NCBI GenBank assembly: GCA_944349925.1
Contig: CALVNT010000004.1
Coordinates: forward strand, 1 to 50,214
Direction of reading: 5' to 3'
Length of the DNA stretch: 50,214 bases
Source of the DNA: an uncultured Clostridia bacterium
GTDB taxonomy: Bacteria; Bacillota; Clostridia; Christensenellales; UBA1242
Position 1 is the first letter of the stretch, and each line of letters begins with the position of its first letter. Shown one piece after another: positions 15,431 through 23,479 of the stretch. The position numbers were made by a program, and so were the translations under genes. The notes under the pieces are model-generated. The model searched no databases. It worked only from the letters and a program-made list of their open reading frames with translations, and was not told the DNA's origin.

Positions 15431-15473
15431 TTTCGCTAAAATTATTGACACTATCTATTAAATATATTATACT
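15431..15473 (+). promoter_or_regulatory. Strong promoter with an upstream element shared with the 23.9 kb promoter
   Basis: TTGACA (15445-15450), 17 bases, TATACT (15468-15473). It overlaps the 16-mer TTTCGCTAAAATTATT (15431-15446), and the -10 side contains TAAATATATTATA. Both blocks recur at the same spacing, to within one base, at 23931-23974. It drives the two-gene operon of an anchored and an exported protein. Confidence 0.8.
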
Positions 15474-15479
15474 ATAATC

Positions 15480-15597
15480 AGCATAGAAAAGATTTAGCTA
15501 TGCATTGAAGTAAATTTAAACATCTTCTAGATGTAGTATATAAAAAATAACTTAAAAATATCAAACCTCACTTTGAGGTTTTTTGAGAGTGGTGATA
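15480..15597 (+). promoter_or_regulatory. Attenuator-like 5' leader
   Basis: Three hairpins follow in order: GCATAG/CTATGC (15481-15486, 15498-15503), ACATC/GATGT (near 15520-15534), and AAACCTCA-CTT-TGAGGTTT (15563-15581) followed by a T6 run to 15584. The last is a proper intrinsic terminator on the plus strand, 14 bases before the ATG at 15598. The upstream gene is on the other strand, so only the transcript from the promoter just upstream can use it. I do not recognise a riboswitch class. Confidence 0.6.
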
Positions 15598-16773
15598 ATG
15601 ATAAATAAAACAAACAACACTAATGTTGTGAATGATAATTCTAGCGACGTTCAAGATTGTGAAATGACTGATGTTGACTATTCGCTATTTAATAAAAAAT
15701 TTTTAAAAAATAAAAAATGCAATATTGTTGAAGCAAATAAACAAGCTCCATGCTTTTGTTTAACAACAAAAGAAGTTTACAAGAGAAGGAAAAAAGCTTT
15801 AAAACTAAAACAAGAAAAGAAAAAGAGGTCTTTAAAAAGAAGAATTTTAAATAAATGCATATTTGCTTTGTGCGCCATAGTAACGGGCGTTGGTCTTGGC
15901 AGTTGGTATTACAAAAATGTTTTGACTTCAAGTTTAAACTGGAACACATACCTGGGTCAGCTCAGCGAGTATGAAAGTAAACAGCAATCTACACTTGACC
16001 TAGGCTTTCAAAAAATTTTAGGAAACAATTTTACAACTGAAGAGAAAACAAATTTTGTTTCTATAGCTCATGAAAATAATATAACCCCTTGCGATTTATC
16101 TTTAGCAGAAAACTATCAGCTTGCAAATTATAACTTTGAAAATGCTGACAAATATATCATTCAAGGCACAGGCAAAATCAAGACAATAGCGACACAAAGC
16201 ATATATAGCGAAAAAAAATTTGATGGAAACACATATCAATCTATAAGTATAAGCAATGGACTGATGCAGATTGCAGAGATTGCTCAAATGAATAAAGCAA
16301 AAACATCTGTTATGACAGTGAAAGGGAAGATAAATTCAAACGAAAATGCTACATGGAATGGAGAAAGAAAGACATATCTTCCTAGCGAATATAAAAATAC
16401 AACAGGCGGTCTTCCAAATACAAGTCAAAATTTTATAGTAGCAAATGAAACCGTCTCTAACAATTCTACAGGTCAAATTGAAGTTATAGAAAATGAAGAT
16501 GGAAGCAAATATTATCAATTTACAATAGTGCTTGACCCTATTTACAGCGTGCTAAATTACATAAGACAAATCAAATATACAAGCAATCTAAGTTCATATC
16601 CAGAGTTTAGCTCTATAGAACAAGTGATAACTATCGACGAAAATTGGAATTTTGTTTCTATATGTTCAACTGAAGTTTACACAATTGTGGCTTTTGGTAT
16701 GAAAAATTCATGTGTGGGCACACTCGACAACTATTTTTACTTTGACAAAGATGTCGCAGTCGAAGTTTTATAA
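15598..16773 (+). CDS. Hypothetical single-pass membrane protein with exported domain, 391 aa
   Basis: No family recognised. About 85 cytoplasmic residues come first, ending in a very basic stretch (KRRKKALKLKQEKKKRSLKRR). One membrane segment follows (about 86-105, CIFALCAIVTGVGLGSWYY), then about 285 exported residues rich in Asn, Thr and beta-strand patterns. The ending, ITIDENWNFVSICSTEVYTI, resembles beta-rich proteins of LolA/LppX type, a weak impression only. I chose the ATG at 15598 because a GGTG ribosome binding site precedes it; TTG and GTG codons lie just upstream. The gene follows the attenuator-like leader and lies 10 bases before the next gene, so both are one operon. Confidence 0.75.
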   Translation: MINKTNNTNVVNDNSSDVQDCEMTDVDYSLFNKKFLKNKKCNIVEANKQAPCFCLTTKEVYKRRKKALKLKQEKKKRSLKRRILNKCIFALCAIVTGVGLGSWYYKNVLTSSLNWNTYLGQLSEYESKQQSTLDLGFQKILGNNFTTEEKTNFVSIAHENNITPCDLSLAENYQLANYNFENADKYIIQGTGKIKTIATQSIYSEKKFDGNTYQSISISNGLMQIAEIAQMNKAKTSVMTVKGKINSNENATWNGERKTYLPSEYKNTTGGLPNTSQNFIVANETVSNNSTGQIEVIENEDGSKYYQFTIVLDPIYSVLNYIRQIKYTSNLSSYPEFSSIEQVITIDENWNFVSICSTEVYTIVAFGMKNSCVGTLDNYFYFDKDVAVEVL

Positions 16774-16783
16774 GGAGGTAAAT

Positions 16784-18985
16784 ATGAAAAGAATTTTAAA
16801 ATACATATCATATACTTTAATGTATTTAGTTATCTCTATAGCTTCAGCCTACGGCGTAATTTTAATTTCATGGAATGGAGCATCAAATACCGAAGATAGT
16901 GTAAGTACTGCTCAAATGCCTGAACAATTATCAAACATTGTATATAATGTTATGCAAAAAGATGCAATTGATTTTGACTTAAGCGTTTCGTGCATATCCC
17001 CTACTTCTTCAATACAAATTAACGCTGATTGTTATCTAGATATTTCAAATGGTTTTGAAAATCTTACACTTTTAAGCCAAATAGAAGCACAAGTAAACGA
17101 AGAAATACTAAATTTTGATGTGTCATACTTTGACAACGGATTATATGTTGACGCCTTCAACAATAAATTTTATATAGACACTAATAATATGTTAAAATCG
17201 ATCACTCAAATTTTACAAAATGTTGGAGCAGATATTCCAACTTTCGATATAGATTTAAATTCATTAGATATAAATCAAATTTTAAATTTATTTTCAAATT
17301 TAAAAGAAACAATTTTGGAAGAGAGCAGAATTATAGAAATTGAACTGCCCGTAATTAAAAAGATAACCATTGAAACTGATCATGATTACAACTTAATTTC
17401 ATTTAAAGTTCCTACCCTTTCGTTAGAAAATTATTCAATTTCAGTTGAAGGAAAATTCAACATGGCAAGCCAAGGGCAAACGGTAAATAAAAATCCAGAA
17501 CAATACAAAGATCTCACTATTTTGCTAGATGTTGCAAACAAATTTATAACTTATGCAAATGAAAATGATGTAATTTCTTTAAATGGCAATTTGACAATAA
17601 AAGGCAATGACGAAGAATCTAAATTAAATAATTTTAACTTATTTATTGATAAAAATCTAAATTCAATATCATTGTGCGTAGATGATTATTTAAATGTTAC
17701 ACTAAAAAACAATAAAATTTTCTTCAATTTCTTTAATGTATATTTACAATTTGATTTATCTAAACTTCCAAATTTAATTGAAATGCTAAAAGAAAACTTT
17801 AATATAAATTTACCATTAGATTTTCTTAACAACATTGATTATAACAATATAGACAATATTATAAATCAATTGCCTATAAACAGTTTTAAATTGTCAGATT
17901 TAGATTTATCTATAATAGAACAAATGAAAAAAGTAGAGAATGACTATTACATTTCTATCAGAGATTTAGGAATATTTACTATTGCCTCTACAGATAACGC
18001 AATTACATCAGTTGATTTTGACAGCGATTTAGCAAGCGTAAATTTTAAACTTCAAGAAAACCAAGTAATGCCAGAAATTAACGAAGAAAAATATAAATAT
18101 TGCGAGCTTTCAAGCCTTTTGCCATATATTGAAAAGTTTGCAAATTTGTTTAAATCAAATGCTATTTGCGGAACAATGAGTTTAACAGTTTCAACAAGCA
18201 AGTTGATTGGACAATACCAAATTATTTTAAACAATAACTCCCCTGAGTTTTATGTTACATTGAATGATGGTCAAATCAAACTTGCTTTCTATGGCACAAA
18301 AATATATGTACAACTTGACACAATCTCTTTCCTTTTAGATATCAACGATGAGGACACAAAAACCACGCTTGAAGCATTACAAGTTATGATGAATGAGTAT
18401 TTTGATATCAATATTTCACTACCAAATATTTTAAATTTAATTCTTTCACAACTCCATTATGAAGTCAATGAAAGTTTAATTACAAATATTACAGCAAAAA
18501 GCAATTCTTTAGATATTGAAACAGGTAGTAATATGCTTATTAAATTGAGCGAAAATGAAAATGGCTTAAATATATTTGCTACTGATTATAACGATGCTTC
18601 ACTATCACTTAAACTTGAAATGCAATCAAGCATAGACACAACACTATTATTTGAAATAGAAGAAAACAAAGCACTTAATTCGTCTAGTTTAAACCTAGGA
18701 ATAGCCATTCTTGCAATAGTCATTTCAGCAAATAGTTCTTCAACAATAGATCAATCAATGCAATTATTCGGTTTTGATGCCCATATCCATTTCGAATTTA
18801 ACAATGACAAAACTATAAAAACATCTGAGCTTTCACTTAAACAAGGCGATATAAACATTGTTATAGCAAAAACAGAGACTGAATCTTCAATTTCCTTTAT
18901 GGGCTTAAAAATTTCCACAAATCAAACTAGCGAATTGAAACAAAAAGGAGAAGAAATATATAATAAACTTCCATTTAAAATATAA
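16784..18985 (+). CDS. Hypothetical exported/anchored protein with three internal beta-rich repeats, 733 aa
   Basis: The start is the ATG at 16784 with a perfect AAGGAGG ribosome binding site. An N-terminal membrane segment or signal (about residues 8-30, YTLMYLVISIASAYGVILIS) lacks a lipobox Cys and may stay as an anchor. The rest is beta-rich. Three similar units can be aligned: each has a strand pair with N/T-K-hydrophobic (NNKFYIDTNN; NNKIFFNFFN; GTKIYVQLDT), then a helix of about 15 residues, then a D/N-I-x-P segment (ADIPTFDI; INLPLDFL; INISLPNIL). The pattern recalls LolA/LppX-like lipid-binding folds but I cannot confirm this. It is the second gene of the operon, with its own terminator. 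Confidence 0.75.
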   Translation: MKRILKYISYTLMYLVISIASAYGVILISWNGASNTEDSVSTAQMPEQLSNIVYNVMQKDAIDFDLSVSCISPTSSIQINADCYLDISNGFENLTLLSQIEAQVNEEILNFDVSYFDNGLYVDAFNNKFYIDTNNMLKSITQILQNVGADIPTFDIDLNSLDINQILNLFSNLKETILEESRIIEIELPVIKKITIETDHDYNLISFKVPTLSLENYSISVEGKFNMASQGQTVNKNPEQYKDLTILLDVANKFITYANENDVISLNGNLTIKGNDEESKLNNFNLFIDKNLNSISLCVDDYLNVTLKNNKIFFNFFNVYLQFDLSKLPNLIEMLKENFNINLPLDFLNNIDYNNIDNIINQLPINSFKLSDLDLSIIEQMKKVENDYYISIRDLGIFTIASTDNAITSVDFDSDLASVNFKLQENQVMPEINEEKYKYCELSSLLPYIEKFANLFKSNAICGTMSLTVSTSKLIGQYQIILNNNSPEFYVTLNDGQIKLAFYGTKIYVQLDTISFLLDINDEDTKTTLEALQVMMNEYFDINISLPNILNLILSQLHYEVNESLITNITAKSNSLDIETGSNMLIKLSENENGLNIFATDYNDASLSLKLEMQSSIDTTLLFEIEENKALNSSSLNLGIAILAIVISANSSSTIDQSMQLFGFDAHIHFEFNNDKTIKTSELSLKQGDINIVIAKTETESSISFMGLKISTNQTSELKQKGEEIYNKLPFKI

Positions 18986-19013
18986 AAGTTGCATTTAAAT
19001 GCAACTTTTTTTA
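18984..19013 (+). terminator. Terminator of the two-gene surface operon
   Basis: The perfect palindrome AAGTTGCATTTAAATGCAACTT followed by TTTTT, starting at the stop codon of the upstream gene. It could act in both directions, since minE transcription converges here. Confidence 0.9.
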
Positions 19014-19039
19014 ATTATCTATAAACAAAAATTTATAGA

Positions 19040-19270
19040 TTAGTAAGGTATATACCCTATAGGTTTTATTCTGTCTGCAGTAAATTCTATAAAAAAAACA
19101 TTTTCAAAATTTTCTTTTTTATATCTAACCTTTAAAGGTTCTTTTAAAACCAAAAAATTTTCAATTATTGGCAAGAGTTCTTTTTCTAAAACTTGACAAA
19201 TATACTGCGGTGCAAACATTTTATCATTATCTAAAATGCAAGATAGCCTATTTGAAATTCTATTATCCAT
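19040..19270 (-). CDS. minE: MinE-like cell division topological specificity factor
   Basis: MinE stimulates MinD ATPase and sets up its pole-to-pole oscillation or localisation. The protein of 76 aa has the MinE size and pattern: ISNRLSCILDNDKMFAPQY corresponds to the N-terminal MinD-binding helix 'A+eRL..iL..DR', then CQVLEKELLPIIENFLVL to 'lk.EiL.vI.Kyv.id', and the two strands PLKVRYKKEN and VFFIEFTADRI follow. Identity is low but the order matches. It lies directly after minD. An AGGGAG ribosome binding site is 6 bases before the ATG at 19270 but abuts the ATG at 19276, so I prefer the inner start. Confidence 0.72.
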   Translation of the reverse strand: MDNRISNRLSCILDNDKMFAPQYICQVLEKELLPIIENFLVLKEPLKVRYKKENFENVFFIEFTADRIKPIGYIPY

Positions 19271-19280
19271 ACCCATCTCC

Positions 19281-20072
19281 CTAAACCCTCTTTTTGATAG
19301 AACGCTTAAAATAACCTAAAAGCCCCTTGTACTTATAAGTGCAATCAAATATTTTTTTGGAGCCATTGTGAATGTTTTCGCTAAGTAAAGTAAAAGCCCT
19401 TGCGCTTTCAGCTAAATTACATCTACCGCCCAAAGAACATGATGAACCTATTGCATCGTCTTCTGGAATAACACCAAGAAGCGGAATATTTAAAGCTCGA
19501 ACAATGCTTTCTATATCCATAAGCTCACCATTTAACAACATATCTCCACGCATTCTATTTATAACCAAACCTTTAAAACCTATGTTATAATCATTTAAAA
19601 GAGCAATCACTTTATCAGCATCTCTGATTGAAGATAAATGAGGTGTTACCACAATAATAGCTTCATTAGCAGGAAAAACGGCTCTATGAAAACCAGCTTC
19701 AACCCCAGCAGGACAATCAATCAAAATATAATCAAAATTTGCATCGAGTTGATCCACAACATTTTTAATATGCTCGCCTAAAATTTTGACTTTATTATAA
19801 GCATGCGCCGATGGCATAATATATAAAGATGATATTTTTTTATCTTGAACAAGCGCTTGCCGAGCGCGACATTTGCCCATGATAACATCTGTAACATCAA
19901 ACACAACTTGATCTTCTATGCCCATAACGACATCAAGGTTGTTTAAGCCTATATCAACATCTAACAAAACAACTCGAAATCCAAGTTTTGCCAAGTTTTT
20001 GCCAAGATTTGCACAAATAGTTGTTTTTCCAACACCACCTTTACCACTTGTTAAAACAATTTTTCTTGCCAT
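19281..20072 (-). CDS. minD: Septum site-determining ATPase MinD
   Basis: MinD is a membrane-binding ParA-type ATPase that prevents division at wrong sites. It has the deviant Walker A KGGVGKTT (11-18), switch I and II (LLDVDIGLNNLDVVMG and YILIDCPAGVEAGFHRAV), and INRMRGD. The C-terminal amphipathic membrane-targeting helix is YKGLLGYFKRSIKKRV. Its 263 aa are typical. minE follows directly; minC is not in this window. The ribosome binding site AGGAG sits at the centre of a perfect inverted repeat (20073-20092) touching the ATG. Confidence 0.95.
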   Translation of the reverse strand: MARKIVLTSGKGGVGKTTICANLGKNLAKLGFRVVLLDVDIGLNNLDVVMGIEDQVVFDVTDVIMGKCRARQALVQDKKISSLYIMPSAHAYNKVKILGEHIKNVVDQLDANFDYILIDCPAGVEAGFHRAVFPANEAIIVVTPHLSSIRDADKVIALLNDYNIGFKGLVINRMRGDMLLNGELMDIESIVRALNIPLLGVIPEDDAIGSSCSLGGRCNLAESARAFTLLSENIHNGSKKIFDCTYKYKGLLGYFKRSIKKRV

Positions 20073-20092
20073 AATAAACTCCTGAGTTTATT
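20073..20092 (-). promoter_or_regulatory. Perfect inverted repeat enclosing the minD ribosome binding site
   Basis: AATAAACTC and GAGTTTATT flank a 2-base centre, with the AGGAG inside it, immediately before the minD ATG. In RNA the outer A-U pairs could close a loop exposing the AGGAG; in DNA it could be an operator. Either role is a guess. Confidence 0.4.
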
Positions 20093-20281
20093 TTATCTAT
20101 TATTTACTGCTAAACAAAGAAAATAATTTGATAATTTTATTACTTTTTGTCAAATTTTAGATATTATAAAAATTCTTTATTTTATAAAATATTTTAAAAT
20201 AAAAAATCTGCGAAAACATAATTAAAAATTAAAAAATTTATTTAAGTAAGATTGTCCTTATAAAATTTTTAATATTTGTAA

Positions 20282-20325
20282 ACAAAAAAACGCGTTTTGT
20301 CCGTCATAACAGCAAAACGCGATTT
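20282..20325 (-). terminator. Terminator of the ferredoxin / Ppx-like / MreB-like operon
   Basis: Minus strand CGCGTTTTG, 13-base loop, CAAAACGCG, then TTTTTTT. It lies 16 bases after the MreB-like stop codon. The remaining bases between here and minD are AT-rich, with no gene. Confidence 0.85.
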
Positions 20326-20340
20326 ATATTTTTATAAATG

Positions 20341-21342
20341 CTAAAAATTAGAAATAATTTTTTCTAGCAATTCTGGATCATCAAGTAGTTTGCCTGCACC
20401 TAAAATAGAAACATTTTCCGCATCTGGCAAAATTTTAAATGGGTAACCAAAATTATGTTTTAGATAGTTATCAAGACCGATAATATTACTCATTCCTCCC
20501 ACAAATAATACCCCATTATTTATTATGTCTGTTGATATTTCAGGAGGGAGCGAAGTTATGGTAACATCAGCAGCCCTGATAATTTCATCGTAGAAAGGTT
20601 CCAAAATAGGCAACAAATCATTTGAAGTAATTATGTACGAGCGTGGCATCTTATTTTCTACATCAATACCTGTAACTTCCATATTTAAAGTATCATTTGA
20701 GTACAAAGAGCCTATTTCTATTTTTAGATTTTCGCTTATCCCTACACCTAGAACAATGCCATGATTATAAGCTATTGAATTTGTCAAAGCAACATCTACC
20801 GCTTTACCCCCAAGTCCAAGAGTTGCACCTTTTACAATAGAGTTCATATTGATAACTGCTATATCAGTGTTCGCACCTCCAATATTTATAACCATATTTG
20901 TTTTTGATGAGCTAATATTTTTTCCTGCCCCAATACATGAGCAAAGAACTGTAGGAACAAGGGCTACTTCCCTAAAACCAATTTCATTTAGCAAATTTTT
21001 TAGCACAACCTTATCTTTATCTTCGATTGCACAATTTACAAGTGCAATTATATTTTCTTTTTTTGTTTTTGTTTCAAGTTTTTGAAAAAAATAAATTAAA
21101 AGCTCTTTAAGATATGTATAATTGTTCACTTGTCCATTTACAATGGGGCTAAAAATTTCAACATTTTCACTTGTTTTTCCAACAAGTTTTTTTGCTTCCT
21201 GCCCTAGAGCGACTATTTCATAACCGTTTGCATTTGCTTCTACCGCCACCATAGTAGGCTCGCAAAGAACTATGCCAAAATCTTTTACGAAAATTTTAGT
21301 ATATGCCCCACCGATTTCAATAGCAAATTTATATTTTTTCAT
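20341..21342 (-). CDS. MreB-like actin-family protein with altered phosphate loops
   Basis: MreB proteins polymerise on the membrane and guide wall synthesis. Here the order of motifs fits: phosphate 1 IGGAYTKIFVKDFGIVLCEPTMVAV (MreB '[25 protein letters not shown]'), phosphate 2 NMVINIGGANTDIAVI, GLGGKAVDVALTNSIAYNHGIVLGVGISENLKIEIGS, and the adenosine motif GVLFVGGMSNIIGLDNYL. The usual Asp of phosphate 1 is Glu and that of phosphate 2 (DIGGGTTD) is Asn, so ATP hydrolysis may be changed. It has 333 aa and a GGAGAG ribosome binding site. It is third in an operon after a ferredoxin and a Ppx/GppA-like protein. An MreB paralogue is likelier than the main MreB. Confidence 0.78.
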   Translation of the reverse strand: MKKYKFAIEIGGAYTKIFVKDFGIVLCEPTMVAVEANANGYEIVALGQEAKKLVGKTSENVEIFSPIVNGQVNNYTYLKELLIYFFQKLETKTKKENIIALVNCAIEDKDKVVLKNLLNEIGFREVALVPTVLCSCIGAGKNISSSKTNMVINIGGANTDIAVINMNSIVKGATLGLGGKAVDVALTNSIAYNHGIVLGVGISENLKIEIGSLYSNDTLNMEVTGIDVENKMPRSYIITSNDLLPILEPFYDEIIRAADVTITSLPPEISTDIINNGVLFVGGMSNIIGLDNYLKHNFGYPFKILPDAENVSILGAGKLLDDPELLEKIISNF

Positions 21343-21361
21343 AATCTCTCCAAATTATGCT

Positions 21362-22858
21362 TTATATGATTTGTAAACTCTTTTTAAATACTTTTTTGTA
21401 GTCATCAGCAATTTTCATTCCTTCCATAATTTCAAATTCTGCATTGCCTTCAACGACCGTTTTAACAATTATAGAATCTCCTAAAATATCACAAACTATA
21501 TCTGTAATTATAGGTTTTCTAGAAGCATTTAAAGCTCTTGACAATTTTACGATTACACCCAATTTTCTTACTGCATCAAGGTCTTCATCTGTCAAAATAT
21601 CTTTGTATTTTAGCCAAGTTCCCAAAGATAAATTATCTAGATTTTGACATAAGCAGATAAAACTAGCAACAAGCAATTCTCTGTGCGTTGCCCCGCAAAT
21701 ACCTGCGTTTAAAATCACATCAAAGCCGTGTTTTTCCATATTTTCATAGTTGATAACTTTGCCACAATCATATAAATAAGATGCAATTCTTAAAGGCTTA
21801 ACATAAAATCTAGGCAGTTTATGCATAACTTTTAACTGTTTAAAAAGAATTAACGCCATTTGATAAACATATTCATTTATTGAATTTTCATCTTTATTGA
21901 ATTCAAGAAAATTATCTAAAGAACTAGATAAAAGGTCACTGAATTGAGCTTGAGTCATTGCAGATGTCTGAGTAACAATAAGTCCATGTCTTAAAGATGC
22001 TGTGGATACGGTGATTGAATTTGCTTTGCAAACTGTGTAAAGTGCCCTAATCAAAGCAAAAGCAACCATAACTTTGTCTGCTTCAATAAAATCTATCCCT
22101 TTAATCTTTCCTATTTTTTCAAGGTCGATATTTTTGATAAAATCGTAAGCTTTTTGCATGATTTCATTGCTTACTTCATATCCATTGTCTATATCAAGAG
22201 AATATTTTGCTATTTTTTTTGCAATTTTGCCAAAAGCTAAAAACGCATTTCCACAACCAACAATATTGCTATCTTGCTCTATTTCTTTCAAAATATCTAA
22301 AGAAGAAAATTCTTTCTTCATAAACTCTTCCATTTCTGCAAGAGATTTATTTTGCCCTTTTAAGTCAACACACAAATTGTCGACCCCATACGGTAAAATT
22401 TGGCTTGCAAGCATAGTTCTTCTATTATATTTAACCACCCCTGTGAAATCAGAACCAACATAAACGAAAAAGCCTTTTGAATTATCGATAGAATTTACAA
22501 CTGAGTTATAAATAATCTTTAAAAATTCATCATCTGATAAAATTTGAAGTGTCATAGCTGTGTTGTTGTAAATTTCGTCAATAAAGCCTTTATAATTTCT
22601 AGCAGATAATAAAATTTTTGAAGCTACCGCAATAATTTTGGTCGCTTTATAACTTTCAATAAGTTTTCGATAAATTTTAATTACTTCTAGAAGGTCATTT
22701 TTAGTTTTTGGTTTTATAAGCTCTTCTGTTGTGATTTCTTTGCCAAGTGCAAAAGGTTGGCTTTTATCCAAAACCAATTGACTTCTTCCATTGCTTACTT
22801 TATAAATAGAAACTCTTAACGCACTTTCATTTAATTCTAAAATAGCTAATTTTTCCAC
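21362..22858 (-). CDS. Ppx/GppA phosphatase-family protein, probably degenerate
   Basis: Ppx/GppA enzymes hydrolyse polyphosphate or pppGpp, using an ASKHA domain plus a C-terminal HD-like domain. Both parts are recognisable in 498 aa: N-terminal LAILELNESALRVSIYKV ('vaaIDiGSNSvrl'), IIAVASKILLSARNYKGFI, and LRHGLIV near residue 300. The C-terminal region has ASYLYDCGKVINYENMEKHG and GATHRELLVASFICL, matching the HD-like helices. But phosphate 1 lacks Asp-x-Gly-Ser, and phosphate 2 (family 'LDIGGGSTEL') reads FVYVGSDFTGVV, without the catalytic acidic residues. It may bind rather than hydrolyse its ligand. The ribosome binding site is GTGAGG. It is the second gene of the operon. Confidence 0.75.
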   Translation of the reverse strand: MEKLAILELNESALRVSIYKVSNGRSQLVLDKSQPFALGKEITTEELIKPKTKNDLLEVIKIYRKLIESYKATKIIAVASKILLSARNYKGFIDEIYNNTAMTLQILSDDEFLKIIYNSVVNSIDNSKGFFVYVGSDFTGVVKYNRRTMLASQILPYGVDNLCVDLKGQNKSLAEMEEFMKKEFSSLDILKEIEQDSNIVGCGNAFLAFGKIAKKIAKYSLDIDNGYEVSNEIMQKAYDFIKNIDLEKIGKIKGIDFIEADKVMVAFALIRALYTVCKANSITVSTASLRHGLIVTQTSAMTQAQFSDLLSSSLDNFLEFNKDENSINEYVYQMALILFKQLKVMHKLPRFYVKPLRIASYLYDCGKVINYENMEKHGFDVILNAGICGATHRELLVASFICLCQNLDNLSLGTWLKYKDILTDEDLDAVRKLGVIVKLSRALNASRKPIITDIVCDILGDSIIVKTVVEGNAEFEIMEGMKIADDYKKVFKKSLQII

Positions 22859-22869
22859 ATTTTCCTCAC

Positions 22870-23037
22870 TTAATCAAGTTTTATTGCATCAACAGGACAG
22901 CTGGCTTGGCATGCTCCACAATGAATGCATTTGTTTTTGTCAATTTGGGCTTTCCCATTTTGGTCAAAGCTTATCGCCCCGACAGGACAAATTGCCACAC
23001 AAGTCCCACAACCAATACATTTATCTTTATTAACCAT
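22870..23037 (-). CDS. Two-cluster 4Fe-4S ferredoxin, 55 aa
   Basis: Two classical motifs are read on the minus strand: CIGCGTCVAICP (Cys7, 10, 13, 17) and CIHCGACQASCP (Cys37, 40, 43, 47), each followed by the usual Val-x-Ala-Ile. This is a small soluble electron carrier of the clostridial 2[4Fe-4S] type. The ribosome binding site GGAGGA lies just upstream of the ATG at 23037. The stop is 11 bases before the ATG of the Ppx-like gene, so the two are co-transcribed; the functional link is not obvious. Confidence 0.93.
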   Translation of the reverse strand: MVNKDKCIGCGTCVAICPVGAISFDQNGKAQIDKNKCIHCGACQASCPVDAIKLD

Positions 23038-23056
23038 AAGTCCTCCGTTCGCTAGT

Positions 23057-23085
23057 ATTTTAACATATTTAATAAAGTTTGTAAA
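23057..23085 (-). promoter_or_regulatory. Promoter of the ferredoxin operon
   Basis: Minus strand TTTACA, exactly 17 bases, TAAAAT, with a predicted start about 14 bases before the ferredoxin ATG. Confidence 0.65.
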
Positions 23086-23101
23086 CTAAAATTATAATAA
23101 A

Positions 23102-23479
23102 TCACCTTTCTTTTTTCTTGTTTTTAAAAATTTTAACTAATTCAACAAGAGCTAAAATGCATAAAAATACACCAAAAAGAGTTCTGAGTATTTTAGATGG
23201 TAAATACCCCACAATTAAGGCTCCCAAAATAGAAAAAATTATTCCACTACAAATGACAAAAAATATACCTTTCGGTTTTATAAAACCATTTTTATAGTGA
23301 ATTATGAGCGAAAATAAAGCCATAACCAAAAAAGATATTAAATTGATACCTTGACACATTTTTTGGTCTAAATCTAAAAAAATAGTCAATAAAGGAATAA
23401 GAATGGTTCCTCCACCCATTCCCAAGCCCCCGAAAATGCCTGCAATCACCCCAAATAAAATATACAATAAAACAATCAT
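23102..23479 (-). CDS. TauE/SafE-family half-transporter (second gene of pair)
   Basis: TauE/SafE proteins are membrane carriers for sulfite or organosulfonates, normally built of two homologous halves. This 125-aa protein is one half: the GVIAGIFGGLGMGGGTILIPLL signature (about 9-30) followed by three or four membrane segments. Its ATG overlaps the stop of the other half by 4 bases. A basic C-terminal tail (KNKKKER) faces the cytoplasm. The two halves presumably pair; the substrate is unknown. Confidence 0.85.
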   Translation of the reverse strand: MIVLLYILFGVIAGIFGGLGMGGGTILIPLLTIFLDLDQKMCQGINLISFLVMALFSLIIHYKNGFIKPKGIFFVICSGIIFSILGALIVGYLPSKILRTLFGVFLCILALVELVKIFKNKKKER

